From: Ignavibacteriota bacterium
GTDB taxonomy: Bacteria; Bacteroidota; Ignavibacteria; SZUA-365
NCBI GenBank assembly: GCA_016218045.1
Contig: JACRFB010000031.1
Span: 1-64,000 of the forward strand
Length of the DNA stretch: 64,000 nucleotides
Reading direction: 5' to 3'
This document shows, one piece after another, positions 1 to 6,883 of the stretch. The notes below the pieces were generated by a model. The model was not told the origin of the DNA. It ran no database searches and worked only from the letters and a program-made list of their open reading frames with translations. The position numbers and the translations under genes were made by a program. The stretch's first letter is position 1; each line of letters begins with the position of its first letter.

Positions 1-445
1 CAATAGCCGAGTCACAAAGATCTTTCGAATCCGTAGAGATAAGAATATACACGAGAGTATCACTGAGCTGTAGAATGTCGACTATTCCGTCCGCACCCTC
101 GCCACCGGTCAAGAGAGTGGAGAAGGCTTTCGCTCCGGTTGAAGCTGCAGACGTTGTGGCTGCTTCGTTCTTGGAGTACTTCTTGTTGGATGAGGACGTG
201 CGCGGACGTACCGCAGCCCCGTCCGCTGCTGTTATGCTGCGCCGGTACTGTGTGATACGCGCGTGATCCGCGACAGAGGATCGTGAGGAGTCCATGACGG
301 CAGCCGTGACCGTCTCGATGGACCCGGAATTCTGCGCTACTGCAGCGGCGGAGAAGAGAACCATGGCGGACACGAGCATCGTCCCCACAAAGAGAAACGA
401 ACTGCTCGCGAGCCGTGTGGAGAAGACAGCGTTACTCCTGCCCAC
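1..445 (-). CDS. Secreted protein of unknown function, truncated at the left edge
   Basis: The reverse strand is open without a stop from beyond position 556 to the window edge, so this is the N-terminal part of a gene that continues outside. I placed the start at the GTG ending at 445. It gives a short basic segment followed by a long hydrophobic run ending in SAAAVAQ, a plausible signal peptide with cleavage after AQ. An ATG at 379 is the alternative but would leave almost no basic N-region. The visible mature part is rich in Ser, Thr and Ala and shows no motif I recognise. By eye it is less GC-rich than its neighbours. A TAnnTTTG promoter box lies upstream at 556-563 on the same strand. 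Function unknown; T9SS cargo or an outer-membrane protein would both fit. Confidence 0.55.
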   Translation of the reverse strand, partial: MGRSNAVFSTRLASSSFLFVGTMLVSAMVLFSAAAVAQNSGSIETVTAAVMDSSRSSVADHARITQYRRSITAADGAAVRPRTSSSNKKYSKNEAATTSAASTGAKAFSTLLTGGEGADGIVDILQLSDTLVYILISTDSKDLCDSAI

Positions 446-555
446 TCGTGAGGCAACGATTCTGTGATCTCTCTGGCCGTGACTGCGCACTCTGCGTCTC
501 TCCCGATACGTGCTGCGGATGATGGACACCGTAACCTCGTTCAGCGTCGAAAGCA

Positions 556-563
556 CAAAGGTA
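556..563 (-). promoter_or_regulatory. Bacteroidota-type -7 box
   Basis: TACCTTTG on the minus strand matches the TAnnTTTG consensus of Bacteroidota housekeeping promoters. It lies about 110 bases upstream of the start chosen for the truncated minus-strand gene. I found no convincing TTG at the -33 position, so this rests on one element. Confidence 0.4.
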
Positions 564-646
564 GCGCGTGCGAGGATTAATTTCACGCGCGGGGTGTTGG
601 TGTCGTCCGGCGGGCTCACGGCCGGGGCGGTGTCACGGCGCTCATT

Positions 647-702
647 GTCTAATCGTCTAATCGTCTAATCGTCTAATCGTCTGATCGTATATTCGTCTGA
701 TC
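647..702. repeat. Seven tandem 8-bp units, GTCTAATC type
   Basis: Seven consecutive 8-bp units: four GTCTAATC, then GTCTGATC, GTATATTC and GTCTGATC. The array lies in the 423-base gene-free stretch 446-868 between the truncated minus-strand gene and sucD. That stretch otherwise holds a palindrome (717-743), a second 8-bp array (748-787) and two promoters. No start and stop pair here looks like a gene. One of about a dozen 7/8-bp arrays in the window. Confidence 0.85.
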
Positions 703-716
703 GCGGCGCTGTGCGC

Positions 717-743
717 GTAGGGCGAACTGCCGTTCGCCCCTAC
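717..743. repeat. Palindromic element GTAGGGCGAAC / GTTCGCCCCTAC
   Basis: Arms at 717-727 and 732-743 pair around a 4-base loop (TGCC), with one extra C in the right arm. No U-tract follows, so it does not look like a terminator. It sits between two short tandem arrays and upstream of the sucD promoter. The GTAGGGGCGAAC-type palindrome reminds me of small dispersed palindromic elements in some bacterial genomes, but I see only this copy in the window. Confidence 0.5.
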
Positions 744-747
744 AGAT

Positions 748-787
748 GTCCCGCTCTCCCGCTGTCCCGCTGTCCCGCTGTCCGTCC
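748..787. repeat. Five tandem 8-bp units, GTCCCGCT type
   Basis: Units GTCCCGCT, CTCCCGCT, GTCCCGCT, GTCCCGCT and a decayed GTCCGTCC. The reverse complement (AGCGGGAC/AGCGGGAG) is the same unit that forms the 28-unit array at 54452-54675, so this is a distant second copy of that family in the opposite orientation. The right end touches the -33 element of the sucD promoter. Confidence 0.8.
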
Positions 788-790
788 ATT

Positions 791-820
791 TTGTCCCGCC
801 GCTGATTCTCTGTACATTTG
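791..820 (+). promoter_or_regulatory. Bacteroidota-type promoter of sucD
   Basis: TTG at 791-793, a 19-bp spacer and TACATTTG at 813-820 match the TTG / TAnnTTTG architecture of Bacteroidota sigma-factor promoters. Transcription would begin a few bases after 820, leaving a leader of about 40 bases before the ATG at 869. The spacing is the same as in the promoter at 11630-11659. Confidence 0.7.
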
Positions 821-868
821 CGACGATTTGTCTTTTTTCACAGCGTAACAGCACATCCGGAGTGGAAC

Positions 869-1978
869 ATGAGCATTCTCGTGAACAAAAAGAGCCGCAT
901 CGTGGTGCAGGGTATTACCGGCGGCGAGGGTACCTTCCACGCGCAGCAGATGATGGAATACGGCACACGTGTCGTTGCAGGCGTGACGCCGGGCAAGGGC
1001 GGTACCGAGCATATCGGCGTGCCCGTGTTCAACACAGTGCGCGAAGCCGTGCTGGCGACGAAGGCCGATGTGTCGCTGATCTTTGTGCCGCCCGCATTTG
1101 CGGGTGACGCGATTCTCGAGGCGGCCGATGCGGGTGTGGCGCTGATCGTCTGTATCACCGAAGGGATTCCGACACGCGACATGATACGCGCGTTCGACTA
1201 TGTGAAGAGCAAGGGCGTGCGGCTTGTCGGTCCCAACTGCCCCGGTGTCATCTCGCCGGGCGAAGCGAAAGTCGGCATCATGCCGGGCTTCATTCACAAG
1301 AAGGGCCATGTCGGCGTGATCTCGCGCAGCGGAACACTGACCTACGAAGCGGTCAAACAGCTCACCGATCTCGGCATCGGACAGTCGACGTGCATCGGCA
1401 TCGGCGGTGATCCCATCATCGGCACGCAGTTCATCGACGCGCTCGCGCTGTTCGACGCCGATCCCGACACCGACGCCGTCGTGATGATCGGCGAGATCGG
1501 CGGCACGGCCGAGGAAGAGGGCGCCGCCTATGTGAAGAAATACATGACCAAACCCGTCATCGGTTTCATCGCCGGACGCACAGCGCCTCCGGGACGCCGT
1601 ATGGGCCACGCAGGCGCCATCATCGCCGGCGGCAAGGGCACTGCAAACGAGAAGATGGCCGCGATGAAAAAAGCCGGCATCCACGTCGTCGAGAATCCGG
1701 CACTCATCGGTATCACCGTCGCCAAGGCGCTGCAGCTCGAACAGCAGGGCCAGGGCCGCGGTGAAACATCCGCACCCAAGAAGGTCACAAAACCCGTCGC
1801 GAAAAAAGCAGCGAAGCCCGTCGCAAAGAAAGCAGCGAAGCCCGCCGCGAAGAAAGCAGCAAAGCCCGCCGCAAAGAAAGCAGCGAAGCCCATCGCAAAG
1901 AAAGCAGCGAAACCCGCCGCGAAGAAAGCAGCGAAGCCCGCCGCGAAGAAAGCAGCGAAGCCCGCCGCGAAGCGCTGA
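869..1978 (+). CDS. sucD: Succinyl-CoA synthetase (ligase) alpha subunit with lysine-rich C-terminal tail
   Basis: Catalyses the TCA-cycle step succinyl-CoA to succinate coupled to NDP phosphorylation, with a beta subunit (SucC) that is not encoded in this window. The ATG at 869 gives the canonical N-terminus ([18 protein letters not shown]) and lies downstream of the promoter at 791-820; open frame further upstream would overlap the promoter. The CoA-binding Rossmann part is followed by the ligase domain with the active-site histidine in GHAGAII (His247). The family core ends near residue 296. Residues 308-369 are an additional tail made of KPxAKKAA octapeptides, not part of the usual enzyme. 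A strong terminator follows at 2002-2036, so the gene is probably monocistronic. Identity is certain for the core; the tail's role is unknown. Confidence 0.95.
   Translation: MSILVNKKSRIVVQGITGGEGTFHAQQMMEYGTRVVAGVTPGKGGTEHIGVPVFNTVREAVLATKADVSLIFVPPAFAGDAILEAADAGVALIVCITEGIPTRDMIRAFDYVKSKGVRLVGPNCPGVISPGEAKVGIMPGFIHKKGHVGVISRSGTLTYEAVKQLTDLGIGQSTCIGIGGDPIIGTQFIDALALFDADPDTDAVVMIGEIGGTAEEEGAAYVKKYMTKPVIGFIAGRTAPPGRRMGHAGAIIAGGKGTANEKMAAMKKAGIHVVENPALIGITVAKALQLEQQGQGRGETSAPKKVTKPVAKKAAKPVAKKAAKPAAKKAAKPAAKKAAKPIAKKAAKPAAKKAAKPAAKKAAKPAAKR
1790..1975 (+). repeat. 24-bp coding repeats encoding (KPxAKKAA)n tail of SucD
   Basis: Seven full 24-bp repeats and a partial eighth encode [56 protein letters not shown] and KPAAKR. 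The composition (Lys, Ala, Pro only, apart from V/I) is that of histone H1-like tails and of bacterial nucleoid proteins such as HupB- or Hc1-type tails. The copies differ by few bases, so recent expansion or contraction by slippage is likely. Confidence 0.9.
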
Positions 1979-2001
1979 CGCGACACATCGCGTTGTATGA
2001 C

Positions 2002-2036
2002 GACGGCCCCGTCATTTCGGATGGGGCCGTCTTTTT
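2002..2036 (+). terminator. Rho-independent terminator after sucD
   Basis: Perfect 9-bp stem GACGGCCCC (2002-2010) / GGGGCCGTC (2023-2031) with a 12-base loop, followed by five T residues. It lies 23 bases after the sucD stop. Confidence 0.85.
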
Positions 2037-2039
2037 ATT

Positions 2040-2090
2040 GGGGACGGGGGACGGGGGACGGGGGAGTAGGGAGTGGGGAGTAGGGAGTGG
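2040..2090. repeat. G-rich 7/8-bp tandem array
   Basis: Three GGGGACG heptamers pass into GGGGAGTA, GGGAGTGG-type units. It begins directly after the sucD terminator. The rest of the spacer up to 2221 holds only scattered inverted copies of a GGAGACAG-like motif around 2130-2200, which could pair, and no gene. Confidence 0.7.
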
Positions 2091-2221
2091 AAAATTTGTC
2101 TGTTCTGACTCATCACACGACCGTGAGGAAACAGGAGGAATGGATCAGGAGACACGAATGGAATCAGCTCCTGTCTCCTGTATACTGTCTCCTCACACGC
2201 TCCTAGTAAATCAAACTACCC

Positions 2222-2258
2222 ATCTACCGATCTACCATCTACCGATCTACCATCTACG
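2222..2258. repeat. ATCTACC(G) tandem array
   Basis: Alternating 8- and 7-bp units ATCTACCG, ATCTACC, ATCTACCG, ATCTACC, ATCTACG. The array ends four bases before the stop codon of the minus-strand response-regulator gene, so it would lie in the 3' end of that transcript. Confidence 0.75.
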
Positions 2259-2261
2259 CCA

Positions 2262-3632
2262 CTACACTCTCCCTTTCAATTCTTCGGGGGTGATTCCGAG
2301 TTCGTCAATTTTTCTGTAGAGCGACGACAGCCCGATATTCAACACTTTGGCCGCCGCTTCCTTGTTGAACTGCGCCTTCTGCATGATTTCGAGAATGTGT
2401 TTTTTCTCGTAATGCCGTATGGCCTCGCGGAGATCATCGGGCAGCGGGACGGCGTCGCCGCTCGCGCGGAGGGCAAGAGGCAATTCACTCGACGTGACGG
2501 TGTCGCCATCACAAAAGATCACGGCGCGCTCGATCACGTTCTCGAGTTCACGCACGCCGCCGCGCCAGGGATGCGCCATCAAGGCGCGCATCGCGGCATT
2601 GTCGACGCCGCGGACGCTCTTGCCCATCGCCCCACCGTACTTGGCGAGAAAATGTTCCACGAGCAGCGGGATGTCCTCGCGGCGGTCGGACAGGGGCGGC
2701 AGATGTATTTCGACAACATTCAGGCGGTAGTAAAGATCTTCGCGGAAACGCCCCTCCTGCACGCGTGCAAACAGATCCTGGTTCGTCGCGCTGAGTATGC
2801 GCACATCCACACGCACGGCGATTGTTCCTCCTACCGGAAGCACCTCGCGTTCATCGAGGGCGCGCAGCAGTTTCACCTGCAGATGCAACGGAATCTCGCC
2901 CACCTCGTCGAGGAACAGTGTGCCGCCGTCCGCAAGCTGGAACACGCCGAGCTTGTCCTGAAACGCGTCGGTGAAGGCGCCGCGCTTGTGCCCGAACAAT
3001 TCCGACTCGATGAGCGATTCGCTGATCGCGCCGCAGTTGATGGGCAGAAAGACGCCGTCGCGCCGCTCGCTGTTGTAGTGGATCGCGCGCGCGACGAGTT
3101 CCTTGCCCGTGCCGCTCTTGCCGGTGATGAGCACATTGCTGCGTGTCGCCGCCACCTTCCCGATCAGCGAAAACACCTGCTGCATGCGCGGCGACTTGCC
3201 GATGATCGCATCGAAGGCGGCATCGTCACGCAGGCGGCTGCGCAGCACTTCGTTCGCGCGCAGGGCTTCACGGTGCCGGAAGAGATGGCGGAGTCGGTTG
3301 AGCAACTCCTCGATCTCGATGGGCTTGATGATGTAATCGTAGGCGCCGCTGCGCAGGGCCTGCACCGCGGTGTCGACCGAGGCGTACGCGGTCATGATCA
3401 TGACCGTGGTCTGCGGAAACCAGTCGCGCACGCGGCGGAGCAGTTCGAGTCCGTCGATGCCGGGCATACGGATGTCGCTGAGAACCACGTCGTAGTCGGT
3501 CGTGGAGAGCTGCGCCAGCGCCTCCTCGCCCGAATCAACCGCGGCCACGGTGTAGCCCGCGTCCGTGAGCAGCATCGCGATGGCGTCGCGGATGTCCTGT
3601 TCGTCTTCGACTATGAGTATGCGTTTTGCCAT
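2262..3632 (-). CDS. NtrC-family sigma-54-dependent response regulator
   Basis: A 456-residue transcriptional activator with the full three-domain layout. The receiver domain (about 1-120) has phosphoacceptor Asp53 and acidic Glu9/Asp10. The AAA+ sigma-54 interaction domain (about 140-370) has Walker A GKSGTGKE at 171-178 and Walker B GGTLFLDE. A Fis-type helix-turn-helix closes the C-terminus. The sigma-54 contact loop reads GAFTDA (218-223) instead of GAFTGA, a variant found in other family members. It lies 8 bases downstream of the histidine kinase gene on the same strand, so the two form an operon and a cognate pair. The target genes are unknown; the presence of this protein implies an RpoN elsewhere in the genome. 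Confidence 0.93.
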   Translation of the reverse strand: MAKRILIVEDEQDIRDAIAMLLTDAGYTVAAVDSGEEALAQLSTTDYDVVLSDIRMPGIDGLELLRRVRDWFPQTTVMIMTAYASVDTAVQALRSGAYDYIIKPIEIEELLNRLRHLFRHREALRANEVLRSRLRDDAAFDAIIGKSPRMQQVFSLIGKVAATRSNVLITGKSGTGKELVARAIHYNSERRDGVFLPINCGAISESLIESELFGHKRGAFTDAFQDKLGVFQLADGGTLFLDEVGEIPLHLQVKLLRALDEREVLPVGGTIAVRVDVRILSATNQDLFARVQEGRFREDLYYRLNVVEIHLPPLSDRREDIPLLVEHFLAKYGGAMGKSVRGVDNAAMRALMAHPWRGGVRELENVIERAVIFCDGDTVTSSELPLALRASGDAVPLPDDLREAIRHYEKKHILEIMQKAQFNKEAAAKVLNIGLSSLYRKIDELGITPEELKGRV

Positions 3633-3640
3633 GGGTGGGA

Positions 3641-4723
3641 TCAGTGTGTGTCTTTCCGGTACGGGAGCACGATGGTGAAGGTGCTGCCGACTCCGGGTTC
3701 GCTCGTCACATCGATGCTGCCGTCGTATCGTTTGACGATGCCGTAGCTGACCGAGAGTCCGAGCCCCGTGCCTTTGCCCATGGGTTTGGTGGTGAAGAAC
3801 GGATCGAAAATGCGCGGGAGGATGTCCGCCGGAATGCCGTGACCCGAATCCGCGATGCTGATACGCGCGTTGTGCGCGTCGGCAGATGTGCGCACGGTGA
3901 TGCGGCCCTGGCCGTTCATCGCGTCGATCGCATTGATGAGCAGGTTGAGAAACACCTGCAGAATCTGGTCGGGCACGAGATGGATCACCGGCAGGGCGGG
4001 ATCGCAGACGCAGTCGTACGTGATGCTGCGGCTGCGGTGATCGTACTGCACGAGCCGGATGGCTGTGGCGAGAATGTCGTTCACCTGCACAGGCGCCGGC
4101 ATCGAGGGGGCGGGGCGGGAGAAGTCCACCAGCTCGCGCACGATGCGCGCGATGCGGTCGATGCTCTTCTTCACATGCTGCAACTGCTCGGTCGTGAACG
4201 GATCCTCCGTGCGCCGTTCCAGCACCTGCACGATGGCCGATATCGAAGTCAGCGGATTCCCGATTTCGTGCGCGACCCCCGCCGCAAGCTGGCCGATGAC
4301 GGCGAGGCGTTCGGCATGGACGGCTTCCTTCTTCGACGTGTCGTTCAGCACGGCACCGATCCAGCGCCGCGTGCCCGCTTCCAGACTCATGGCCTCGAGC
4401 GAGTTTTCCAGCTCCGCCAGAATCTCGCCTCTCTCCTCGTAACGCTCGTGTATCAGAATCGACGCGGAGACCGCCTGCAATTGGCAGAAGGCGGCGCCGC
4501 TGCAGAATATGGGCGCGATGTTGAACCAGTGCTGGAGCTCATCACCAAGCGGCGGCGCGTACGGCGGATCGAAGGGCAGATGCGCCAGGATCGCCTCGTA
4601 GGGCGGATCCGGAAAGTGCGATTCCGGCCGCTTCCGCTGCACCGAATTCCAGAGTTCTGTCCACTTCTCGAGAATCTCCGGCCGGTGCCTTTCGATGAAG
4701 GATGTGACTGTCAAACGCTCCAT
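3641..4723 (-). CDS. Cytoplasmic sensor histidine kinase, partner of the NtrC-type regulator
   Basis: A 360-residue kinase of the NtrB/ZraS type. The phosphorylated histidine lies in GVAHEIGNPL (His152). The ATPase part shows the N box (NLLINAIDAM), G1 (DSGHGIP), F box (FDPFFTTK) and G2 (GTGLGLS). No transmembrane segment or signal peptide is present, so sensing is cytosolic. The N-terminal 125 residues are not a PAS domain I can recognise; they include a cluster of aromatic residues and two cysteines (in IFCSGAAFCQ) that could bind a ligand or metal, which is inference. First gene of a two-gene operon. Confidence 0.92.
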   Translation of the reverse strand: MERLTVTSFIERHRPEILEKWTELWNSVQRKRPESHFPDPPYEAILAHLPFDPPYAPPLGDELQHWFNIAPIFCSGAAFCQLQAVSASILIHERYEERGEILAELENSLEAMSLEAGTRRWIGAVLNDTSKKEAVHAERLAVIGQLAAGVAHEIGNPLTSISAIVQVLERRTEDPFTTEQLQHVKKSIDRIARIVRELVDFSRPAPSMPAPVQVNDILATAIRLVQYDHRSRSITYDCVCDPALPVIHLVPDQILQVFLNLLINAIDAMNGQGRITVRTSADAHNARISIADSGHGIPADILPRIFDPFFTTKPMGKGTGLGLSVSYGIVKRYDGSIDVTSEPGVGSTFTIVLPYRKDTH

Positions 4724-4904
4724 CTCTCAAGCTAGAGAGCAGTCGGGGCAAATCCAAACAATTGCACCCGGGACAATCGTCCGGCGGGAAAACTGCATCG
4801 CACATACGAACATATGCTATTCGTGAAATATTTCGTATATTGTTCTGCTCGAGACTGGCAGGTCTCGCCCACCTTTACCATCCCGCACATCGGAGGCATC
4901 TTCC

Positions 4905-6449
4905 ATGTCCTTTTCACAGAGAATGAAGGATTTCTTCTCGCGCCGGAGCAACGTGCAGCTCGGCGGCGGCGAGAAAGCAATACAGAAGCAGGTCGCAATG
5001 GGGAAACTGACCGCGCGCGACCGCATCACCGCGCTGCTTGATCCCTACTCCTTCCACGAGTACGATCTGTTTGTCGAGCACAAGTGCCAGGACTTCGATA
5101 TGGACAAGAAGCAACTGGCGGCCGACGGGGTCATCACCGGAACGGGCAAGATCTCCGGGCATCCCGTCTGCATCTTCGCGCAGGACTTCACCGTCGCGGG
5201 CGGGTCGCTCGGGCTCATGCACGCGAAGAAGATCACCAAGATCATGGATCACGCCATGAAGCTCGGCATTCCGCTCATCGGCATCAACGATTCGGGCGGC
5301 GCGCGCATACAGGAGGGCGTCAACTCGCTCGCGGGCTACGGCGAAATCTTCTACCGCAACACGCTCGCCTCGGGCGTGATCCCGCAGATCTCCGTCATAC
5401 TCGGTCCCTGCGCCGGCGGGGCCGTGTATTCACCCGCGCTGACGGACTTCGTCTTTGTCGTGGACAAGATCTCGAAGATGTTCATCACCGGACCCGAGGT
5501 GATCAAGACCGTGCTCGGCGAGGAGATCTCGATGGAGGATCTCGGCGGTGCGCGCGTCCACACCTCGATATCGGGCAACGCGCATTTCTTCGCTGAGAGC
5601 GAACTCGAATGTTTCGAGCAGATCAAAAAACTCGTCACTTTCATCCCCTGGAACAACCGCAAGAAGGCCGATCCCTTCCCGGTGAAACCGCCCAAGCCGC
5701 AGTTCGACATCGACCGCATGATTCCCTCGGAACCGACGCAGCCGTACGACATTCGCGATGTGATTCGCGGCCTCTGCGACGATTCCGACTTCTTTGAAAT
5801 TCAGGCGGGCTGGGCCGCAAACATCGTGATCGGATTTGCGCGCCTCGGCGGGCAGACCGTTGGCGTGATCGGCAATCAACCGCTGGTTCTCGCGGGTGTG
5901 CTCGATGTGGACTCGTCCGACAAGGCCGCGCGTTTCATCCGCTTCTGTGACGCCTTCAACATCCCGCTCATCACCCTCGTCGACCTCCCCGGCTATCTGC
6001 CCGGCGTCGATCAGGAACATGCGGGCGTCATACGTCACGGCGCCAAGGTGCTGTACGCGTACAGCGAGGCGTCGGTGCCCAAGGTCACCGTGATCCTGCG
6101 CAAGGCCTACGGCGGCGGCTACATCGCCATGTGTTCACGTCATCTCGGCGCGGACTTCGTCTTCGCGTGGCCCACCGCCGAGATCGCGGTGATGGGACCC
6201 GAGGGAGCAGCGAACATCATCTTCCGCGCGGAGATCGCCGCCGCGGAAAATCCCGACGCGATGCGCAAACAGAAGGTGGCCGAGTACACCGAGAAGTTCG
6301 CGAATCCCTTTATCGCCGCCGCGAACGGGCACGTCGACGCGGTCATCGCGCCGAAGGAAACACGCGAGTACGTGATTCACGCCATCGAAATTTCGGAACA
6401 CAAGTCCGAACCCCGTCCACGCAAGAAACACGGTATCCCTCCGTTCTAG
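4905..6449 (+). CDS. Biotin-dependent acyl-CoA carboxyltransferase (propionyl-CoA carboxylase beta / methylmalonyl-CoA decarboxylase alpha type)
   Basis: A 514-residue carboxyltransferase with both crotonase-like halves, typical for PccB/MmdA. The acyl-CoA site is GINDSGGARIQEG with the GPCAGGAVYSPA oxyanion region. The second half has VDLPGYLPGVDQEH and LRKAYGGGYIAM for carboxybiotin. An SD-like GGAGG lies 8 bases before the ATG. The biotin carrier gene follows after 3 bases, so both are co-translated. No biotin carboxylase and no membrane beta-subunit gene is nearby. The complex could therefore be either an acyl-CoA carboxylase using a distant biotin carboxylase or a sodium-pumping methylmalonyl-CoA decarboxylase. 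Together with SucD this points to succinate/propionate interconversion, which is inference. Confidence 0.9.
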   Translation: MSFSQRMKDFFSRRSNVQLGGGEKAIQKQVAMGKLTARDRITALLDPYSFHEYDLFVEHKCQDFDMDKKQLAADGVITGTGKISGHPVCIFAQDFTVAGGSLGLMHAKKITKIMDHAMKLGIPLIGINDSGGARIQEGVNSLAGYGEIFYRNTLASGVIPQISVILGPCAGGAVYSPALTDFVFVVDKISKMFITGPEVIKTVLGEEISMEDLGGARVHTSISGNAHFFAESELECFEQIKKLVTFIPWNNRKKADPFPVKPPKPQFDIDRMIPSEPTQPYDIRDVIRGLCDDSDFFEIQAGWAANIVIGFARLGGQTVGVIGNQPLVLAGVLDVDSSDKAARFIRFCDAFNIPLITLVDLPGYLPGVDQEHAGVIRHGAKVLYAYSEASVPKVTVILRKAYGGGYIAMCSRHLGADFVFAWPTAEIAVMGPEGAANIIFRAEIAAAENPDAMRKQKVAEYTEKFANPFIAAANGHVDAVIAPKETREYVIHAIEISEHKSEPRPRKKHGIPPF

Positions 6450-6452
6450 GCC

Positions 6453-6770
6453 ATGGAAGACAATCAGAATTTCAAGACCTTCACGGTCGACGACACGCCC
6501 TACAAAACGTTGTACACGGCGAAGTTCGAAAAGCGGAAGCCGTACACACCTCCCGATCCGAAGCTGGTGCTCGCCTACATCCCGGGTATCATCTTCGAAC
6601 TCCACGTGGCGGAAGGACAGCGTGTCACGCGCGGACAGAGTCTGCTGATACTCGAGGCCATGAAAATGAAGAACGACGTGGTGTCGCCCTGTGACGGCAC
6701 CATCAAACGCATCTTCATTCATCAAGGCCAGATGGTGGGCAAGAATCAGCGGCTGATAGAATTCGAGTAG
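6453..6770 (+). CDS. Biotinyl-domain carrier protein
   Basis: A 105-residue biotin carboxyl carrier protein. The biotinylation site is the Lys in EAMKM, about two thirds along the chain, inside a typical hammerhead fold (YIPGIIFELHVAEGQ ... VVSPCDGTIKRI). The first 35 residues are polar and lack the long Ala/Pro linker of AccB. It starts 3 bases after the carboxyltransferase stop and is the carrier for that enzyme. It converges on the pyruvate kinase gene, with a paired 8-bp repeat array between them. Confidence 0.93.
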   Translation: MEDNQNFKTFTVDDTPYKTLYTAKFEKRKPYTPPDPKLVLAYIPGIIFELHVAEGQRVTRGQSLLILEAMKMKNDVVSPCDGTIKRIFIHQGQMVGKNQRLIEFE

Positions 6771-6789
6771 TGGTTGCGACCGAGTCTGG

Positions 6790-6883
6790 GGCGTAAAGGC
6801 GTAAAGAGGTAAAGGGGTAAAGATGTGAGAAAAAACTCTCCGTCTCACGCGTTTACCTCTTCACCCCTTTACCTCTTTACGCC
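6790..6883. repeat. Facing 8-bp arrays (GGCGTAAA family) between convergent genes
   Basis: Left arm 6790-6829 has five 8-bp units: GGCGTAAA, GGCGTAAA, GAGGTAAA, GGGGTAAA, GATGTGAG. Right arm 6844-6883 has five units in reverse complement: CTCACGCG, TTTACCTC, TTCACCCC, TTTACCTC, TTTACGCC. The arms can fold into a roughly 40-bp imperfect hairpin around a 14-base loop that starts with a run of A. The right arm includes the stop and last codons of pyruvate kinase. It may act as a two-way terminator. The same family is found at 21877-22120. Confidence 0.85.

Noticed and set aside
75-266. A 63-codon plus-strand frame near the left edge
   Set aside because: It is antisense to the open minus-strand frame that carries a signal peptide, and has no feature of its own.
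1528-1986. Minus-strand frame made of phenylalanine/alanine repeats opposite the SucD tail
   Set aside because: It is the antisense of the KPxAKKAA repeats and has no independent support.
2397-4735. Long open frames on the plus strand opposite the response regulator and histidine kinase
   Set aside because: They are antisense to clearly homologous genes, and their peptides are the Arg/His/Ala-rich shadows expected in GC-rich DNA. No domain is visible.
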